Notes: generated by a model from the letters alone, not told the origin. Positions 1 to 9,123 are shown, counted from the first letter of the stretch. The stretch is 42,013 bases of DNA from JARYMI01 sp037444845 (GCA_037444845.1 JBBILQ010000018.1:1-42013); one strand, 5' to 3'. Made by a program: numbers and translations.

Positions 1-1686
1 ATGATTCGAAAATCGATGGCCGTACTCTCGATCCTTTTGCTTTGTCTTCTTATCTGTTTTGGGTTATCGAGCTGCGCCCGCGAAAGCGAGGAGAAACTTC
101 TCGCGCCGGCTCTGGCAAGCATCACGGCCGAGGACCTCGCGGCCGACACACAAATCCTCTCCTCTGACGCGTTCGAGGGACGGGCGCCTGCGTCGCCGGG
201 CGAAGAAAAGACGGTTGCTTTCCTGGAGCAGGAATTCAAGAAACTGGGCCTCGAGCCGGGTAACGGCGATAGCTTTTTCCAGGAGGTCCCGATGGTCGTG
301 ATCACGGCCGACCCATCAGCCAGGCTGGAGGTCAAAGCTGGCCGCAAGTCGATCTCTTTCGCGTACAACGAAGAATTCGTGGCCGCCACCATGCGCGTGA
401 TGGAAGAAGTCTCGGTTGTCGATTCAGAAATGGTCTTTGCCGGCTACGGCATCGTCGCGCCCGAGTACAACTGGAATGACTATGAAGGGCTGGACGCGCG
501 GGGCAAGACCGTCGTCGCCCTCGTCAACGACCCGGGGTTTGCCACCAAGGACCCGGCGCTTTTTTCAGGCCGAACGATGACCTACTACGGCCGCTGGACC
601 TACAAATATGAAGAAGCCGCCCGGCAGGGCGCGGCTGGCCTTCTGATCGTCCACGAGACAGAGCCGGCTGCCTATCCCTGGGGAGTCGTCCAGAACGGCT
701 GGACAGGACCGCAGTTCAACCTCGTCGCGGAGGACAACAACATGTCGCGCTGCGCTGTCGAGGGCTGGCTACACCTGGAGGCCGCCCGCCAGGTTTTCAA
801 GGCCGCCGGGCTTGATTTTGATGCAATCAAAACCGAAGCCGCCCGTCCCGGGTTTAAGCCTGTCCCGCTCGGTCTCAAAGCTTCGCTCACTCTAAAAAAC
901 ACGATTGATAAGGTGACCTCAAGGAACGTCATCGCCTTGCTCCCAGGCTCCAGGCGCCCGGATGAGGTTGTCATCTACATGGCCCACTGGGATCATTTCG
1001 GCGTCAATCCGGCGCTTGAAGGCGACCAGATCTTTAACGGCGCTCTCGACAACGCCACCGGGACATCTGCCCTGATCGAACTGGCCGAAGCTTTCAAGAA
1101 GCTCAAGCGGCCGCCTGACCGCTCGATCGTCTTTCTGGCTGTCACCGGAGAGGAGCAAGGGCTCATCGGGTCAGAATACTATGCCACTCACCCGGTCTTC
1201 CCCACCTCTAAGACCGTCGCCGCTATCAACATGGATGCTCTGAACATCTACGGCCCGATGAAAGACATCACGGTCGTCGGCTACGGCCTCTCTGAGCTTG
1301 ACGGATATATCGAGGCGGCAGCTAAAGAGCAGGGCCGGACGGTCAACCCCGACCCGACGCCGGAAAAGGGCTCCTATTTCCGCTCCGACCATTTTCCCTT
1401 TGCCAAGCAGGGAATTCCGGCCGTCTACCCGAGCGGCGGCGTCGATCACGTCGAGCATGGCCGCGAATGGACGCTGACTTTGAGGGAAAAGTATACGGCA
1501 GATCACTACCACAAGCCGTCGGACGAGTTCGACCCGAACTGGGACCTCTCGGGAGCCATCGACGACCTGCGCCTTCTGTTTAAGGTCGGCTACCGCTTGG
1601 CCATGGAACCGACATTCCCCAACTGGAATGAGGGAACAGAATACAAGGCAAAACGGGACGCCGACCTCGCCACAAGCCCAACTTGA
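1..1686 (+). CDS. Secreted M28-family zinc metallopeptidase (lipoprotein)
   Basis: Predicted exported aminopeptidase-type enzyme of the M28 family, probably anchored as a lipoprotein and degrading peptides in the periplasm. A hydrophobic signal ends in a lipobox (LSSC) near residue 25, so the ATG at base 1 is a credible true start. A PA-like insert lies at about residues 130-280 and the peptidase domain follows. Visible metal and catalytic residues are AHWDH (about 328-332), GALDN (D350), TGEEQ (E384/E385), NMDA (D412) and SDHF (H464), so the two-zinc site looks complete. Length (561 aa) fits PA-M28 proteins. It is a single gene; its upstream context lies outside the window. A repeat element begins 25 bp after the stop. 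Family assignment is firm, substrate unknown. Confidence 0.9.
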   Translation: MIRKSMAVLSILLLCLLICFGLSSCARESEEKLLAPALASITAEDLAADTQILSSDAFEGRAPASPGEEKTVAFLEQEFKKLGLEPGNGDSFFQEVPMVVITADPSARLEVKAGRKSISFAYNEEFVAATMRVMEEVSVVDSEMVFAGYGIVAPEYNWNDYEGLDARGKTVVALVNDPGFATKDPALFSGRTMTYYGRWTYKYEEAARQGAAGLLIVHETEPAAYPWGVVQNGWTGPQFNLVAEDNNMSRCAVEGWLHLEAARQVFKAAGLDFDAIKTEAARPGFKPVPLGLKASLTLKNTIDKVTSRNVIALLPGSRRPDEVVIYMAHWDHFGVNPALEGDQIFNGALDNATGTSALIELAEAFKKLKRPPDRSIVFLAVTGEEQGLIGSEYYATHPVFPTSKTVAAINMDALNIYGPMKDITVVGYGLSELDGYIEAAAKEQGRTVNPDPTPEKGSYFRSDHFPFAKQGIPAVYPSGGVDHVEHGREWTLTLREKYTADHYHKPSDEFDPNWDLSGAIDDLRLLFKVGYRLAMEPTFPNWNEGTEYKAKRDADLATSPT

Positions 1687-1710
1687 GATGGGAGCAACAC
1701 GATATCCAGT

Positions 1711-1814
1711 CTGGATTATTCACGAAATGCAGAGGGAAAAATCTCCTCTCCCTGGACGGGAGCGGGCAGGGGTGAGGAGCGTTTTATCGTATTGTCTTTT
1801 GAATAGGTCAGGCC
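1711..1814. repeat. MITE-like element, copy 1 (about 104 bp)
   Basis: The left end reads CTGGATTATTCACGAAATG and the right end TTTTGAATAGGTCAGG. The ends are imperfect inverted copies of each other and match the ends of the element at 41721-41860. The core is a C-rich/G-rich palindrome (CTCCTCTCCC...GAGGAG, 1743-1779). It lies just behind the M28 peptidase stop and has no coding capacity. Mobility is inferred only from the shared ends. Confidence 0.6.
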
Positions 1815-1861
1815 AGGGAGACAACCACAAGTGCCCATAGCAGGCGTGGCACAAAAAACAC

Positions 1862-1890
1862 TTGCTTTTCAAAGGAAAAATTCGTATATT
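1862..1890 (+). promoter_or_regulatory. Putative sigma-70-type promoter of the FadL-like gene
   Basis: TTGCTT (1862-1867), 17-bp spacer, TATATT (1885-1890), about 62 bp before the start codon. AAGGAGG at 1914-1920 and TAAGGAGGG just before the ATG are ribosome-binding-like; the second sits at the right distance and fixes the start at 1953. Confidence 0.45.
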
Positions 1891-1952
1891 TTGGCCAACT
1901 TCCGACTTCTGGCAAGGAGGAAGGAACTGAAGTCCGTTAATAAGGAGGGCTC

Positions 1953-3329
1953 ATGAGAAAAGGACTGATTCTTGCGGCTCTGATGTTGTGGTGCGTCCCT
2001 GCGGTCTTCGCAGCCATCATGACGAACACCAACCAGAGCGCCCTGTTTTTCCGTTTCCCCTCGCGAAATGCGTCCACCGACCTTGATGCTGTGCACTACA
2101 ACCCCGCCGGCCTGGCAAGGATTCAGGACGGCTTTCACGTCGCTGTCCACAGCCAGACTATCTTCAAGGAAAAAACCGTAACCAACGCCTTTCTTATGCT
2201 GAACGACCCGAAGTACCTGGGCAAGACCACGGTCCCCGTCTTTCCGAATTTCTACGCCATCTATAAAAAGGGGGCCCTGGCTTTGTCTTTCGGTTTCGGC
2301 CCGATTGCCGGAGGCGGGTCAGCCGATTACGCCGAGGGGCTGCCGTCATTCGAATACGATGTTTCCCTGCTTCCCGCCTCGCTCTCGGCCGCTGGACTTC
2401 CCACGACGAAGTACTCGGCCCAGCTCAGTTTCAAAGGCAGTTCCGTTTATTACGGCTTCCAGGTGAACGCTTCCTACGCACTCAACGACAAGATCTCGGC
2501 AGCGGCGGGCGTCCGATACGTCTATGCCGTGAATACGTACGAAGGCAAAATCGAGGATATCCAGATCAACCCGACGTTCCCCGCCTTAGGCTGGACTGGC
2601 CAGATGCGCTCGGCGCCTGCGGCGTTCAACACTCTCTACACGGCAACCGGCAACCCCGCATATCTCTATTATGCTGCCGCGACATCTAACAAGGCCGTGG
2701 ATGTGAAACAAGTCGGCTCTGGCTATACGCCCATCCTGGGACTGCATCTATCACCCGCTGAAAATTTCAATATAGGCGTTCGCTACGAATTCAACACAAA
2801 GCTCGAGATGGAAAACCAGACCACCAAAGATGACACCGGGATGTTTCCCGACGGCCAGAAAGAGCGCAACGACATCCCCGCCTCTCTCTCTATCGGAGCA
2901 TGTTATGCCCTGTCGCCAGATTTCCGGGCCTCTGCCTCTTATTCGCTGTTCTTCGAAAAACAGGCGGACTGGGCGGGACAGGAAAAGCTGCTCGATTCGA
3001 ATTCCTACGACCTGGCGTTCGCCGTCGAGTATGACGTGAGCGGCTTTTTGACTCTCAGCGGTGGATACGTTTACACAAAGACGGGAGCGGGCGCGAAATA
3101 CCAGAGTGACATGAGCTTCGACCTCGGGGCGAACACAATCGGAATGGGCGCGAGAATCCGGCTCAGTCCAAAGGTGGATATTGACCTCGGCGGTGTCTAC
3201 GTGACGTATACAGATCAAAGCAAGTCCATCACGCTTCCTTCGCCTCCTTATCCTCGCCTCCCTTCATTCCAGGAGACATACAAAGAGTCGACCTACGCCT
3301 TCTCCATCGGCCTCAACTTCCACCTGTAA
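1953..3329 (+). CDS. FadL/OmpP1-family outer membrane transport protein
   Basis: Predicted outer-membrane beta-barrel for uptake of hydrophobic compounds (FadL/TodX family). The N-terminus is a signal peptide ending near AVFA (about residue 20). It is followed by an N-terminal hatch-like segment and the family hallmark YNPAGLAR at about residue 50. Many alternating aromatic strands follow, and the last strand ends in NFHL. The 458-aa length is normal for the family. A strong Shine-Dalgarno sequence directly precedes ATG 1953. The gene is monocistronic: a promoter-like box lies upstream and a long hairpin begins 12 bp after the stop. Whether the ligand is a fatty acid or another hydrocarbon cannot be told from sequence. 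Confidence 0.85.
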   Translation: MRKGLILAALMLWCVPAVFAAIMTNTNQSALFFRFPSRNASTDLDAVHYNPAGLARIQDGFHVAVHSQTIFKEKTVTNAFLMLNDPKYLGKTTVPVFPNFYAIYKKGALALSFGFGPIAGGGSADYAEGLPSFEYDVSLLPASLSAAGLPTTKYSAQLSFKGSSVYYGFQVNASYALNDKISAAAGVRYVYAVNTYEGKIEDIQINPTFPALGWTGQMRSAPAAFNTLYTATGNPAYLYYAAATSNKAVDVKQVGSGYTPILGLHLSPAENFNIGVRYEFNTKLEMENQTTKDDTGMFPDGQKERNDIPASLSIGACYALSPDFRASASYSLFFEKQADWAGQEKLLDSNSYDLAFAVEYDVSGFLTLSGGYVYTKTGAGAKYQSDMSFDLGANTIGMGARIRLSPKVDIDLGGVYVTYTDQSKSITLPSPPYPRLPSFQETYKESTYAFSIGLNFHL

Positions 3330-3340
3330 CGGGAAGGCGC

Positions 3341-3381
3341 GGGGACACGATCCCGGTTTAGGAAAACCGGGTTTTGTCCCC
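3341..3381 (+). terminator. Hairpin behind the FadL-like gene
   Basis: Nested inverted repeat: GGGGACA (3341-3347) pairs with TGTCCCC (3375-3381), and CCCGGTTT (3352-3359) pairs with AAAACCGGG (3363-3371). There is no long T-run after it, so termination strength is uncertain. A similar GGGGAC...GTCCCC hairpin lies at 38551-38579, so this may be a recurring palindrome used as a terminator. Confidence 0.5.
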
Positions 3382-3472
3382 ATTCTGTATGCAATGAGAG
3401 GGCGGGATAAAACACGCCTTGCCTGACGCTCTTCTCTCCGGCTGAGCGATTCGTCAATTCCTCAAGGCTAAT

Positions 3473-3502
3473 TTGAAAGCCGGCAGCGCTTTATGGTATA
3501 AA
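3473..3502 (+). promoter_or_regulatory. Putative promoter of the glycan operon
   Basis: TTGAAA (3473-3478), 18-bp spacer, TATAAA (3497-3502). The expected transcript start near 3509 lies just before GAGG (3517-3520) and ATG 3530. This supports the ATG start and argues against the in-frame TTG at 3473, which would overlap the promoter itself. Confidence 0.5.
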
Positions 3503-3529
3503 TTGACGGCGCTTTTGAGGAAGCCATTG

Positions 3530-4291
3530 ATGTCGCCGACAACCCCATCGATATCTATCATCCTTCCCACTTATAATGAAAGGGAAAACATCGGGCTCTT
3601 GATCCAGCAGGTTTATCAAGCGATGGGAGAAGAAGCGGAGGTTGTCGTCGTCGACGATGATTCCCCGGACGGCACCTGGGCTGTTGTCGAGGAGATGGCC
3701 GCGGCGCATCCAGCCCTCACTCTGATAAGGAGAAAGGAAGAACGGGGTCTTGTCTCTGCGCTCCGCAAAGGGATAGACAGCTCAAAAGCCGACGTCGTCG
3801 CCTGGCTGGACTGCGACCTTTCCATGCCCCCTGCGAAAATCAAGGAACTTTGCGAGGGTGTCGCTCAGGGCTACGACATGGTTATTGCCAGCCGTTTCGT
3901 CAACGGAGGCGGAGTGGAAATCGTCACGGGAAGCCAGGACACGCCCCTGGCCTTTTTTATGAGCTTTCTTCTGAATTCATTTGTCCGGCGAGTCCTCGGA
4001 CCGCAGGTCAAAGATTATACGAGCGGGTTTGTCGCAGTCAGGCGCCGCGTGCTCGAAGACATCAGGCTGACAGGCGATTACGGCGAATACTTTATCGAGT
4101 TAGCATACCGGGCTTACAGACACGGCTATCGCATCCTGGAGATCCCCTACATCTCTCCGGCCCGCAGGCAAGGGACATCCAAGACGGGATCGCACCTGTT
4201 TCATTACCTAAGAAGGGGGTCAAAATACATCTGGCGAACCCTGAGACTGAAGCTTTCGCCCGGATCCCGAAGCAGGAGAGAGGGAGCATGA
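3530..4291 (+). CDS. Family 2 glycosyltransferase, polyprenol-phosphate sugar synthase type
   Basis: Predicted cytoplasmic GT-A glycosyltransferase that would transfer a sugar from a nucleotide donor to polyprenyl phosphate (DPM1-like). Motifs are ILPTYNERENI near the N-terminus, VVVDDDSPDGT at about 40-50, the metal-binding DCDLS at about 94-98, and DYTSGFVAVRR at about 165. There is no C-terminal membrane domain, so at about 253 aa it resembles the soluble single-domain DPM1 class. ATG 3530 is chosen because GAGG lies 9 bp upstream; the longer TTG-start version would add 19 residues. It opens an operon and its stop overlaps the next start by ATGA. The product may feed the GT-C-like protein encoded at the end of the operon (inference). 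Confidence 0.85.
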   Translation: MSPTTPSISIILPTYNERENIGLLIQQVYQAMGEEAEVVVVDDDSPDGTWAVVEEMAAAHPALTLIRRKEERGLVSALRKGIDSSKADVVAWLDCDLSMPPAKIKELCEGVAQGYDMVIASRFVNGGGVEIVTGSQDTPLAFFMSFLLNSFVRRVLGPQVKDYTSGFVAVRRRVLEDIRLTGDYGEYFIELAYRAYRHGYRILEIPYISPARRQGTSKTGSHLFHYLRRGSKYIWRTLRLKLSPGSRSRREGA

Positions 4292-4692
4292 GCCGGGCCT
4301 GCGAAAAGATCCAGAAGGGAGGCCAGGTTTTCGCGATCGTTATCAGGCGCAACTTTTCCAAGCCCGGCGTCCATTTTTTCACCCCGGGCGAGTTCTCCCA
4401 GCAACTGGGAATGCTGGTCCACGGCAGGGGCAAAGTTGTGGACCGTCACCGCCATAAGCTCGTCCGCAGAGAAATCCTGAGAACCCAGGAAGTGCTGGTC
4501 ATCCTCAGCGGCAAGGTCAAGATTCAGATCTTTGATGATGAGGGCAGCTTATTAAGGACGCTTATCCTCAAACAAGGTGATTCCATCCTGCTGGCCACTG
4601 GAGGACATCGGGTCGAGGTGCTGGAGAAGGCCAGAATCCTCGAAGTCAAGCAAGGCCCGTATGCCGGGTTCGATGATAAAGAATACTTCTGA
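4288..4692 (+). CDS. Small cupin-fold protein of the glycan operon
   Basis: A 134-aa protein with a cupin-like core (HRHKLVRRE, VLVILSGKVKIQIFDDEG, LKQGDSILLATGGHRVEVLE) and a C-terminal EVKQGPYAGFDDK motif. Such small cupins are common in polysaccharide gene clusters, where some act as sugar isomerases or epimerases and others have no known role. The start ATG 4288 overlaps the upstream stop (ATGA), and its TGA overlaps the next ATG (TGATG), a strong sign of translational coupling. The two N-terminal histidines could bind metal. Function within the sugar pathway is not established. Confidence 0.75.
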   Translation: MSRACEKIQKGGQVFAIVIRRNFSKPGVHFFTPGEFSQQLGMLVHGRGKVVDRHRHKLVRREILRTQEVLVILSGKVKIQIFDDEGSLLRTLILKQGDSILLATGGHRVEVLEKARILEVKQGPYAGFDDKEYF

Positions 4693-5900
4693 TGCCTGAC
4701 CGAGAAAACCTGATCCCCGTCAACGAGCCGCTTATCGGCCGGAACGCCCTCGCCTACGTCACCCAGTGCATTGAAACAGGCTGGATCTCGTCGGCGGGAA
4801 GCTTCATCCGGCGGTTCGAGCAGGAATTCGCCCGCTACCTGAACGTCAAGCATGCAATCACAACGACAAGCGGCACGACAGCACTCCACCTGGCCATGGC
4901 CAGCCTTGGTCTCGGGCCGGGCGACGAGGTCATCGTCCCGGCTCTCACGATGATCGCGGTCCCTTACGCTGTGTTCTACACCGGAGCAGAGCCCGTCTTC
5001 GTCGACGTGGACCCGGAGGTCTACGCCATCGACCCTGAAAAAATTAGAGGGTTCGTTCGCGGAGATTGTGTTTTCGATAGCAAACAGGGAAAGCTCCTGA
5101 ACAAAAGAACCGGCCGGACGGTGCGGGCCATCGTGCCCGTCCATCTTTACGGCCATCCCTGCGACATGGACAAAATCCTGGCCGTCGCCAAGCCCTATAA
5201 CTTAGCGGTCATCGAGGACGCGGCCGAGGCCCACGGCGCCATTTATTTTCCGGCTGGAAACAAGGCCGCGGGCCGCTTCGCGGGAACATTCGGTCTGGCC
5301 GGCTGTTTCAGCTTCTATGCGAACAAAATTGTCACGACCGGCGAGGGGGGCATGGTCGTCACCGACAACGACGCTCTGGCCGAAAGAGCCAGGCGGCTCA
5401 AGGACCTGGCCCACGACCCCGTGCGGCGGTTCCTCCACACCGAGCTCGGCTTCAACTACCGCATGACCAACCTCCAGGCCGCTATCGGCGTGGCCCAGGT
5501 CGAAGAAATCGATCGCTTCATCGCCATCAAACAGGAGATGGCCCGGACCTACCGGGAGCTGCTCTCCGAAGTGCCGGGCCTCGTCCTTCCCCAGGAGAAA
5601 GAATGGGCAAGGAGCGTCTACTGGATGTATACTATCCTCGTGGAAAAAGAGTTCGGCCTGTCGAGGGATGAGCTGATGAGGCGGCTCAAAGAAAAAGGCG
5701 TGGACACGAGGGCGTTTTTCGTTCCCCTTCACCGGCAGCCTCTTTTCCAGACGAAGGCAGAATACAGGGACTTATCTTACCCCGTGGCCGAAGCCCTCAG
5801 CGAGAAAGGCCTTTATCTTCCCTCTGGGCTGGCTCTGACCAAAGACCAGATGAAACGGGTGGCGGCAGAAATCAAGAAAATCGCCCGAAAGCCGGTTTAA
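4692..5900 (+). CDS. DegT/DnrJ/EryC1/StrS-family sugar aminotransferase
   Basis: Predicted PLP-dependent transaminase acting on keto-sugar nucleotides (perosamine-synthetase-like group), used to make amino sugars for cell-surface glycans. The N-terminus has the family's VNEPLIGRNA and ETGWISSAG motifs, and TSGTTALHLAM follows. EDAAEAHGA contains the PLP-contacting Asp. The Schiff-base lysine is K212 in SFYANKIVTTGEGGMV. ELGFNYRMTNLQAAIG is also typical. The 402-aa length is slightly above usual because of an insert at about residues 118-140 (CVFDSKQGKLLNKRTG), in the stretch just before the AIVPVHLYG motif. It overlaps the upstream stop by one base and is followed 3 bp later by a methyltransferase gene. 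Confidence 0.9.
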   Translation: MPDRENLIPVNEPLIGRNALAYVTQCIETGWISSAGSFIRRFEQEFARYLNVKHAITTTSGTTALHLAMASLGLGPGDEVIVPALTMIAVPYAVFYTGAEPVFVDVDPEVYAIDPEKIRGFVRGDCVFDSKQGKLLNKRTGRTVRAIVPVHLYGHPCDMDKILAVAKPYNLAVIEDAAEAHGAIYFPAGNKAAGRFAGTFGLAGCFSFYANKIVTTGEGGMVVTDNDALAERARRLKDLAHDPVRRFLHTELGFNYRMTNLQAAIGVAQVEEIDRFIAIKQEMARTYRELLSEVPGLVLPQEKEWARSVYWMYTILVEKEFGLSRDELMRRLKEKGVDTRAFFVPLHRQPLFQTKAEYRDLSYPVAEALSEKGLYLPSGLALTKDQMKRVAAEIKKIARKPV

Positions 5901-5903
5901 AAA

Positions 5904-6647
5904 ATGGAACGGGACTCATACAGACACCACTTTGAACTCGAAGAAATTCACTGGTGGTTTGCCGGCAGAAGGGAAATCATCCTGGCCGCGCTCGACGGGC
6001 TTCACGGCCTCGCGGCAGAAGCCCTGATTCTGGATGCCGGCTGCGGGACGGGCCTGAACCCAAAGATTTTCGAAAGAAAGGGAAAAACGTTCGGGTTCGA
6101 TTTCGAGGAGGAAGCCCTCCGCTACTGCCGAAAAAGGGGGTTAGAGAGGCTAGTCAGGGCCGACGCCCAGAGGATGCCCTTTAAAAAACAGGCGTTCGAC
6201 GTTGTCGTTATCTTGGATGCCCTCTCACATCAGAGTATCAAGTCGGATCTCGATGTTCTGCGTGATTCTCACCAAGTCCTGAAGAAAAATGGGTTTCTTC
6301 TCGTCTGCGAGTCAGCCTTCAATTTTTTGTTCGGCCCGCATGACCGGGCTCTTCATGTCCGGGAAAGATACACCTGCAGAGGGATGAGAAAGAAATTGCG
6401 CCACGTTGGGTTTGACGTCCTGAAGTCCACCTACTTCAATTTTTTTCTCTTCTTTCCGGTGGCTGGATATAAAGTATGGGACAAACTCTTCCATGCGAAG
6501 GATCAGCCCCCCGTTTCCCATTTATACAAGATGAATGAAAAACTGAATTCTCTTCTGTTTCGGATTATGCGGGCCGAGGCGCCTCTCGTTCGCCATGTCC
6601 GATTTCCTTTCGGCAGCTCTCTTCTATGCATAGCCAAAAAGAAATAG
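5904..6647 (+). CDS. Class I SAM-dependent methyltransferase
   Basis: A 247-aa protein with the SAM-binding glycine loop ILDAGCGTGLNP at about 41-52, an acidic residue after strand 2 (FGFDFEEEAL), and ADAQRMPFKKQAFDVVVILDAL around 90-110. It belongs to the UbiE/Methyltransf_11 type. N-terminal HHFELEEIHWWFAGRRE is typical of methyltransferases in surface-polysaccharide clusters. It lies 3 bp after the aminotransferase gene and overlaps the next gene by 22 bp. The likely role is methylation of a sugar or lipid-linked intermediate; the acceptor is unknown. Confidence 0.82.
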   Translation: MERDSYRHHFELEEIHWWFAGRREIILAALDGLHGLAAEALILDAGCGTGLNPKIFERKGKTFGFDFEEEALRYCRKRGLERLVRADAQRMPFKKQAFDVVVILDALSHQSIKSDLDVLRDSHQVLKKNGFLLVCESAFNFLFGPHDRALHVRERYTCRGMRKKLRHVGFDVLKSTYFNFFLFFPVAGYKVWDKLFHAKDQPPVSHLYKMNEKLNSLLFRIMRAEAPLVRHVRFPFGSSLLCIAKKK

Positions 6648-9016
6648 CCAAGGCGCTTGTCCTTTTTTCCGTCCTGGCGGTGGCCATGACCTGGCCTCTG
6701 GCTTCTCACATGACCGATCACCTGGCTTCCGACCTTGGTGATCCCCTCTATCACGTCTGGCTTCTGGATTGGGATATCCACGGCCTGAAAACCGGGTTCA
6801 AGGATTTCTGGAGCGGCAACATCTTTTTCCCTCACCAGGACACTGTTCTTTACGCGGATTATCTTCCCGGCCTGGCCCTGCTCGCTTTTCCTCTGATCCT
6901 GATATCAGGCAACCTCATCCTTTCTTATAATGTTCTATTCATCCTGTCCTTTATCCTCTGCGCTTTGGCTATGTATCTTCTCGTCTATTATCTCACCCGA
7001 GTCCGGGCGGCTGCTCTTGTCGCCGGCATGGCCATCGCCTTTTGTCCCTTCCGGATGTCTCATATCAGCCATATTGAACTGCTCTTTTTTTCCTGGACGA
7101 TCTTTTGTTTTCTCTTCCTCCATCGGTTTTTTGATAAGCCTTCCTGCGGAAACCTGGCCGGCATCGGCGTTTTCTTCATTCTTCAAGCTCTCAGTTGCGC
7201 CTACTACGGCGTTTACCTGTCGATTTTCGTCGGGCTTTTCGTCCTGTATTTTGGTTATAAAAAAGGGTTTGTCAAGCGGAAGGATTTTTGGATCAAAATG
7301 AGCCTCTTGGCTCTTAGCTGTTTGGTCATTCTCCTGCCGCTTTTCTATCCCTATCTTCGCGTTCACGAGAAGATGATGTTTACCAGGGACATACTCGAAG
7401 CGGAACACTATTCCGCCCAGCTCCAGCACTTCTTGAGAGTGCCTTCCTGGAACACTGTCTGGGGAGATTTATTGAGAGGCGGCCCCTCCGCTGAGTGGCA
7501 ACGGTATCCGGGTGCCGTCGTCTTCCTTTTAGGAGCCTTGTGGCTGGTGTCGAGGAGGCGTTCACGCCGGGAGGAATTGCGCAGGGAAAGAACCCGCTTT
7601 TTTTTCTGGTGGGACATCCTGACAGGAATCTATCTGCTGCTGCTTCTTCATGTGGCCTTCTCGGGAGGGTTCACGATCAAGTGGGGGGAGACAAAGATTC
7701 TCTCCATGAACAGGCTGACCAACTCGCTCATCATCCTAACAATTTCGTTGAGCTTGAGAATTGGACTCGCCGCCTGGCGTGCGAGGAAGAACAGCCGGCC
7801 AGAGATTCCCACATTTCGTCTGAGTCAGAGGTTTTTTTTGTTCACGTTCGTCTTAGCCTGGCTCCTGGCCATGGGGCCTTCGATCAAGCTCTTCGACAAA
7901 AAGATTCTCACGGGCCCGTATATTCTCCTTCATGAATGGATTCCCGTCTTCCAGAGCCTGAGGGCGCCCAGCCGCTTCTCGGTCATGATGATGATAGCCC
8001 TGGCCTTGATGAGCGGATGGGCGATTGCGGCGTTGATGGAAAAGACAAGGAACGTGTCGTTGAGAAAAGCCATTCCCATCTTGGCTGGAATTCTGATTCT
8101 CATCGACTACGCTTCTGTCCCTTTCCCCATAGAGACCGCGGCCGGGCTGAAGAAAATCCCGGAGATCTATTCCTGTGTGAAGGACTTGCCGGAAGGCAGC
8201 TCGCTCATCGAGCTGCCCATGCCGCAACATCCTGTCGTGGAACGAGGCCGGGAAAGCCTTCCGATGTATTACTCGACTTTCCACCGGAAAAAAATAGTCA
8301 ACGGTTACAGCGGCTATCTTCCCCCGGGGTATACGATCATCTACGAGTCCATGGAAGCCTTTCCCTCGGATGAAACGTTCCGTCTGCTCAGGGATCTTGA
8401 AGTTGAATATGTTCTCATCCATACGCAGGGTTTCCGGGCCGAAAAAGGCGAGCAAATGCAGGCAATGCTCCGGGCGTATCCCGGGAGGCTTGAGCTTAAG
8501 GCGGAAGCGGGCGGAGATTTTCTTTATCGCCTGCTTCCTCTGCAAGAGCAGGCGGCCGAAGAAAAGAAACGATGGGAAGCGGGCGACCGCAGAACCTGGA
8601 AGGCCTGGTCCAGTTCAAACGTTTTTCTGGCGAAGCTTGCCATTGACGGGGACCTGTCCACAGGCTGGACGACGCGAATTCCCCAGCGCGATGGAGATTT
8701 CTTTTATCTTGACCTCGGCGAGCCCGTTCAGGCTGGAGAAGTCGAGCTTTCCTTATACAGAAAACCCCTCGACTATCCCCGCGGCTTCCTCGTTGAGTCA
8801 TCCCTTGACGGAAAGAACTGGGCCCCTATAAACTGGACTCCATTTCTTGTGCCCCATATCACCCGGGCGAACATCGAGGACATGACGCAATGCAGGCTCA
8901 TCATAAGCTTCGAACCGCTCACGCTGCGGCACCTGCGGATTAAATTAACCCGGTCTCATCCCGTTCATCACTGGTCCATCCAGGAAATTTATTGTTATGG
9001 GCCCGGACCGCGATAG
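6626..9016 (+). CDS. GT-C-like polytopic membrane protein with C-terminal discoidin-like domain
   Basis: A 796-aa protein with about 10-12 predicted transmembrane segments over residues 10-510. The first loop after TM1 has SDLGDPLYHVWLLDW, recalling the acidic first-loop motif of GT-C glycosyltransferases that use polyprenyl-linked sugars. A periplasmic part follows. Residues about 670-790 resemble an F5/8 type C (discoidin) domain (KLAIDGDLSTGWTT, FFYLDLGEPVQAGEVELS, LRIKLT near the end), a carbohydrate-binding fold. The start overlaps the methyltransferase gene by 22 bp, so it closes the operon. It could transfer the sugar made by the upstream genes (inference). It could equally be a YfhO-like membrane protein; the exact family is not certain. 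Confidence 0.7.
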   Translation: MHSQKEIAKALVLFSVLAVAMTWPLASHMTDHLASDLGDPLYHVWLLDWDIHGLKTGFKDFWSGNIFFPHQDTVLYADYLPGLALLAFPLILISGNLILSYNVLFILSFILCALAMYLLVYYLTRVRAAALVAGMAIAFCPFRMSHISHIELLFFSWTIFCFLFLHRFFDKPSCGNLAGIGVFFILQALSCAYYGVYLSIFVGLFVLYFGYKKGFVKRKDFWIKMSLLALSCLVILLPLFYPYLRVHEKMMFTRDILEAEHYSAQLQHFLRVPSWNTVWGDLLRGGPSAEWQRYPGAVVFLLGALWLVSRRRSRREELRRERTRFFFWWDILTGIYLLLLLHVAFSGGFTIKWGETKILSMNRLTNSLIILTISLSLRIGLAAWRARKNSRPEIPTFRLSQRFFLFTFVLAWLLAMGPSIKLFDKKILTGPYILLHEWIPVFQSLRAPSRFSVMMMIALALMSGWAIAALMEKTRNVSLRKAIPILAGILILIDYASVPFPIETAAGLKKIPEIYSCVKDLPEGSSLIELPMPQHPVVERGRESLPMYYSTFHRKKIVNGYSGYLPPGYTIIYESMEAFPSDETFRLLRDLEVEYVLIHTQGFRAEKGEQMQAMLRAYPGRLELKAEAGGDFLYRLLPLQEQAAEEKKRWEAGDRRTWKAWSSSNVFLAKLAIDGDLSTGWTTRIPQRDGDFFYLDLGEPVQAGEVELSLYRKPLDYPRGFLVESSLDGKNWAPINWTPFLVPHITRANIEDMTQCRLIISFEPLTLRHLRIKLTRSHPVHHWSIQEIYCYGPGPR

Positions 9017-9074
9017 CCTAACCTTGAAGACAGGCCCCTTAGCGTAATTCTATCAACTTTGGCCCTCTCGCAGC

Positions 9075-9103
9075 TTGACCGGGGAAAGGAGTCCATGTAT
9101 TTT
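9075..9103 (+). promoter_or_regulatory. Putative promoter of the ether-lipid operon
   Basis: TTGACC (9075-9080), 17-bp spacer, TATTTT (9098-9103). A strong AAGGAGG at 9110-9116 precedes the GTG start at 9124, so the leader would be very short. Confidence 0.45.
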
Positions 9104-9123
9104 ATGGTGAAGGAGGGCCCGGC

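Noticed and set aside
1837..1867. TGGCAC...TTGCT as a sigma-54 promoter before the FadL-like gene
   Set aside because: The GG-to-GC distance is 16 bp, not 12, so the element cannot be a -24/-12 promoter.
3473..3529. TTG start giving a longer glycosyltransferase
   Set aside because: The TTG coincides with the -35 box of a good promoter and lacks a ribosome-binding site, while ATG 3530 has GAGG at 9 bp.
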